Shown here in pieces: positions 60,693 through 64,000 of a DNA stretch of 64,000 nt. The notes below the pieces were generated by a model. It ran no database searches. It saw only the letters and a program-made list of their open reading frames with translations, and was not told the DNA's origin. A program made the position numbers and the translations under genes. The first letter of the stretch is position 1. Each line of letters starts with the position of its first letter. Source of the DNA: Streptomyces corallincola (GTDB lineage Bacteria > Actinomycetota > Actinomycetes > Streptomycetales > Streptomycetaceae); the NCBI RefSeq assembly GCF_019104725.1, contig NZ_JAHRXF010000007.1, forward strand, positions 121,974 to 185,973, written 5' to 3'.

Positions 60693-62018
60693 ATGGACAA
60701 GGTCGGGCGGGTTCTCGTATCGCTCCTGGTCGGAGCGTTGCCGGGCGGCATGGCCGCAGCCGTCGTACCCGGCCGGGAGGCCGTCGCCGCCACCGAGGAC
60801 CCGTGGGCGTTCGCCTTCGCCGGGGCGGCCACCGCCACCGCCTCGGGCACCGGAACCGCCCCCACGCTCTGGACGGGCAGCTGGGAGACCGCACCGTCCG
60901 GGACCTCGACAGCCGCGCGGGACAAGGCTGTTCGCAACGTCGTTCATCTCAGCGTCGGCGGCAGCGCGGTCCGGGTCCGGGTCAGCAACCGGCTGGGCAC
61001 CGCTCCGCTGCGCCTGGAAGCCGTGACGGTCGCGCTCCGCCGGGGTGCCACGGCGGACGCCGTGCCCGGCAGCCTGCGGACCGCCACCTTCGGCGGGGAG
61101 CCGACCGTCGTCGTCCCGCCCGGCCACGACCTGCTCACCGACCCCGTCCCGCTGCGCGTCCCGGGCGCCGCCGACCTGCTGGTCACCGTCCAGCCCACCC
61201 CCGGCAGCGGCCCCGCGACGTACCACCGCACCGCGCTCCAGACCGGCTACCTGGCGCCCGCCGGACCCGGCCGCGCGGCCGAGGAGGACGGGTCGGCGTA
61301 CACCCGGACCGTCGAGTCCTGGTTCCACGTCACCGGTGTGGACGTGCACGGGCCGAGCGGCGGCAGCCTGGTCGCCCTCGGGGACTCCCTCACCGACGGC
61401 ACCGCCACCACGCCCGACACCAACCACCGCTGGCCCGATCTGCTCGCCGGGCACCTCCGCCGCGCCCGCCTCGGCGTGCTCAACGCCGGTATCGCGGGCA
61501 ACCGCCTGCTGCGCGACGGCGTCGGCCCCAGTGCCGCCGCCCGCCTGGACGCCGACGCGCTCGACCGGGCCGGGGTACGCGTCCTGATCGTGTTCGAGGG
61601 CATCAACGACATCAAGGGCACCCCGGTCGCCGACGACCCGGACGCGTTCGCCGCCGCCTACCGCGCCCTCGTGGCCCGCGCCCACGCGCGCGGCATCCGC
61701 GTCATCGGCCTCACCCTCACCCCGTATCACGGCCACTCCGGCTACTCGGACGCCCGCGAGGCCGTACGGCGGCGGGTCAACGCGTTCATCCGGACCGGTG
61801 GCCTGTTCGACGCCGTCGCGGACGTGGACGCGGTCGTCCGCGACCCGTACGCCCCCGCGCGCATCCGGCCCGGCTACGACCCCGGTGACCACCTGCACTT
61901 CAACGACGCGGGCGCCGCCGCCGTCGCCGACGCGGTGGCCCGCGCCCTCGTACGGCGGCCGTTCGCCGTGGCGGGGGTCGGGGCGGACGCGAGCTTCGTC
62001 TCCAGCGGGGCGCGCTGA
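60693..62018 (+). CDS. Secreted SGNH/GDSL hydrolase
   Basis: A 441-residue esterase-type protein. A signal peptide is likely at VGRVLVSLLVGALPGGMAAAVVPGREAVAA. An N-terminal beta-rich domain (about 35-215) precedes the SGNH catalytic domain: block I SLVALGDSLTDG with the Ser, block II Gly in NAGIAGNR, block III GINDIKG (Asn), and block V YDPGDHLHFNDAG with Asp and His. All catalytic residues are present. Related Streptomyces proteins act on acylated polysaccharides or lipids; substrate unknown. Start ATG at 60693. Confidence 0.9.
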   Translation: MDKVGRVLVSLLVGALPGGMAAAVVPGREAVAATEDPWAFAFAGAATATASGTGTAPTLWTGSWETAPSGTSTAARDKAVRNVVHLSVGGSAVRVRVSNRLGTAPLRLEAVTVALRRGATADAVPGSLRTATFGGEPTVVVPPGHDLLTDPVPLRVPGAADLLVTVQPTPGSGPATYHRTALQTGYLAPAGPGRAAEEDGSAYTRTVESWFHVTGVDVHGPSGGSLVALGDSLTDGTATTPDTNHRWPDLLAGHLRRARLGVLNAGIAGNRLLRDGVGPSAAARLDADALDRAGVRVLIVFEGINDIKGTPVADDPDAFAAAYRALVARAHARGIRVIGLTLTPYHGHSGYSDAREAVRRRVNAFIRTGGLFDAVADVDAVVRDPYAPARIRPGYDPGDHLHFNDAGAAAVADAVARALVRRPFAVAGVGADASFVSSGAR

Positions 62019-62047
62019 GGTCCCGGGAGGACGGGGCGACGGGCGAC

Positions 62048-62068
62048 GGGGGATGGGGGATGGGGGAT
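62048..62068. repeat. Three perfect copies of a 7-bp repeat (GGGGGAT)
   Basis: GGGGGAT is repeated three times in the convergent spacer between the GDSL hydrolase and the DUF456 gene, flanked by further G-rich sequence. On the plus strand the G-tracts could form a G-quadruplex. Confidence 0.8.
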
Positions 62069-62160
62069 GGGAAGGGCGGGGACGGGGGGCCGGGGCATGG
62101 GCCGCGGGTTCGGTTCGCGGGGTCACGCCCGCACTCATCCCCGCACTCACCTCGGCACTC

Positions 62161-62643
62161 TCACCCCCACACCACCGCCCCCAGCCACGCCCCCGCGATG
62201 AGCAGGCACGCGAAGAACTCCGCGAACACCGCCGAGCCCCCCGACCGCATCGCCGTGCGCAGGGCCGCCGTCGCCTCGCCGTGGCCGCCGAGGCGGAGCC
62301 GTTCGTGCAGGTAGATCCCGGCCAGGAAACCGGGCAGCGCGCCCAGCACCGGGAGGACGACGAAGCCGACGGCACCGCCTACGCCCGCGTACGCGACCGT
62401 GTCCTGCGGGGTGCCGCTCTGGCGGAAGCGGCGGGCGGGCAGCGCGGTCCGCACCGCGAGGGACAGCAACAGGACGAGGGTGGCCCCGACCAGCACCGTC
62501 CAGGCCAGCGGGCGCGGATCGCTGAGCGCCCACCACAGCACCCCCGCCCACACCAGCCACGACCCCGGTACCCCGGGGACGAGCACTCCGCCGAGACCGA
62601 GCGCGATGATCACCCCGACCAGCCCGAGTTCCCACGGTCCCAT
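62161..62643 (-). CDS. DUF456 family membrane protein
   Basis: A 160-residue integral membrane protein of the DUF456 family. Hydrophobic segments: ELGLVGVIIALGLGGVLVPGVPGSWLVWAGVLWWAL, PLAWTVLVGATLVLLLSLAV, GVGGAVGFVVLPVLGALPGFLAGIYL, and FAEFFACLLIAGAWLGAVVWG. The glycine-rich PGVPGSWLVW motif is characteristic. Function unknown. The ATG is at 62643; the frame reads further upstream but without homology. Confidence 0.88.
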   Translation of the reverse strand: MGPWELGLVGVIIALGLGGVLVPGVPGSWLVWAGVLWWALSDPRPLAWTVLVGATLVLLLSLAVRTALPARRFRQSGTPQDTVAYAGVGGAVGFVVLPVLGALPGFLAGIYLHERLRLGGHGEATAALRTAMRSGGSAVFAEFFACLLIAGAWLGAVVWG

Positions 62644-63261
62644 CTGCCCAGGGTGCCGGACGGAGGCGGGGGCCGCAGGTCAGGGGCGTGCGTCTCGTAG
62701 GGGAGTCCGGGGTCGGGGGCCGGTCGGGGAAGCGCGTCCCCCAGGGGACGGGTCGGGGTCGGGCCCGATGCCCGGCGGGGAGGTCGCGTCGCGTCACGCG
62801 GGCTGTGCCGGGTGGCGGAAACCTGTCACGGCGGGAATCCGCCGCCGTACGCGCTCGCCCCCGGCCCGGCGGGTCTGCCAGGGTGGAGCCACCGCGAGAC
62901 AGCGGGCGGGCGGATGTTTGCCCGCCGTGTTCACGGAAACCGAGCCACTATCAGGCCATTCTCAGGCGGCTTCGCGCCAGTGGGCGCGCACGGCCGCACG
63001 GGACGGTGACCCTGAGCCCCGGTGGCGAGCGGCGCCAGGGGATACGGGGCGGGGTCACTCCGGATGGGCGCCGGGCGGTCCTCCCGTGGGGGGTAGGGCC
63101 GTCCGGCGGCCGTCACTCCTGTCCCTCGCGGAGTTCCCGTACGAGGTTTCCCGTACGGGAGTTCGGACCCTCACCCGCCATGCCGTTCGAAGCGGGCGTG
63201 TGCGCGACCGATTTTCCCGATGCCCCGTTTCCATCTGCCCCGCGCGGTGACAATCGGAGGC
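62644..63261. other. 618-bp spacer upstream of the Pro-rich partial gene
   Basis: No gene is supported; plus-strand frames across it have spacer-like composition. It holds a GGGC-rich hairpin near 62909-62930 (arms GGCGGGC and GCCCGCC) and a palindrome cluster near 63150 (listed). Promoters for the divergent DUF456 gene and the Pro-rich gene must lie here. Confidence 0.5.
63134..63160. promoter_or_regulatory. Palindrome plus half-copy upstream of the Pro-rich gene
   Basis: TCCCGTACGGGA (63149-63160) is a perfect 12-bp palindrome, preceded 14 bases earlier by the related TTCCCGTACGAG. Two nearby sites about 100 bp before the gene start suggest a regulator-binding region. Confidence 0.4.

Positions 63262-64000
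<739 letters not shown>

Overview
The window is Streptomyces chromosome. GC content is very high, GTG and TTG starts are common, genes overlap by four bases (ATGA/GTGA), and gene content and order are typical of the genus: SAV2148-type HEPN protein, sir-cysHCDN sulfur operon, alditol oxidase and ROK regulator. Both edges are partial. A glgX gene runs off the left end. The right end is an open Pro-rich reading frame that dissolves into a poly-C tract, probably an assembly artefact.

Layout. 1-6656: glycogen debranching enzyme (partial), HEPN-domain protein, DEDDh exonuclease, APH-like phosphotransferase, DUF1697 protein, ketopantoate reductase-like protein and a small unknown. 6694-16110 (minus): one tightly packed sulfur-assimilation operon, sir - zinc-ribbon protein - cysH - cysC - cysD - cysN - ssuA/B/C-type transporter - sirohydrochlorin chelatase. 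It is preceded by a 27-residue Cys-containing leader peptide and a promoter carrying two inverted repeats. Together these genes take up sulfur, activate sulfate to APS/PAPS, reduce it to sulfite and sulfide, and supply siroheme iron. 16458-33447: mixed chromosomal genes (GNAT, secreted protein, GAF-domain regulator, YihY, ThuA, isocitrate lyase-like enzyme, carboxylesterase, homocysteine methyltransferase, TetR and ROK regulators, alditol oxidase, an unusual radical SAM protein, and a membrane-tethered sigma-like/CBM2 fusion containing a TTA codon).

33599-57018 (minus) is the main item: a compact biosynthetic locus of an MbtH-like protein, a 4962-residue NRPS (C-A-T-C-A-T-C-A-T-C-A-T-E) and a translationally coupled 2548-residue NRPS (C-A-T-C-A-T-TD). 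All six modules keep their core motifs. Residues read by eye at the specificity positions suggest aliphatic - Gln - aliphatic - D-Gln - aliphatic - Phe. The terminal reductase domain should release the chain as an aldehyde (or alcohol). The first condensation domain is EntF-like, so the N-terminus is probably acylated. The prediction is therefore an N-acyl hexapeptide ending in phenylalaninal, a protease/proteasome-inhibitor type of scaffold (compare flavopeptins and chymostatin). No transporter, acyl-activating enzyme, regulator or resistance gene accompanies it.

57019-64000: an AT-richer spacer, then a VOC protein, a short ORF with a very strong ribosome site, rsgA, ogt, a secreted GDSL hydrolase, a DUF456 membrane protein and a Pro-rich partial gene. 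Spacers in the window hold several tandem repeats, four of them with 7-bp units. No tRNA, rRNA, CRISPR array, insertion sequence or prophage was recognised.
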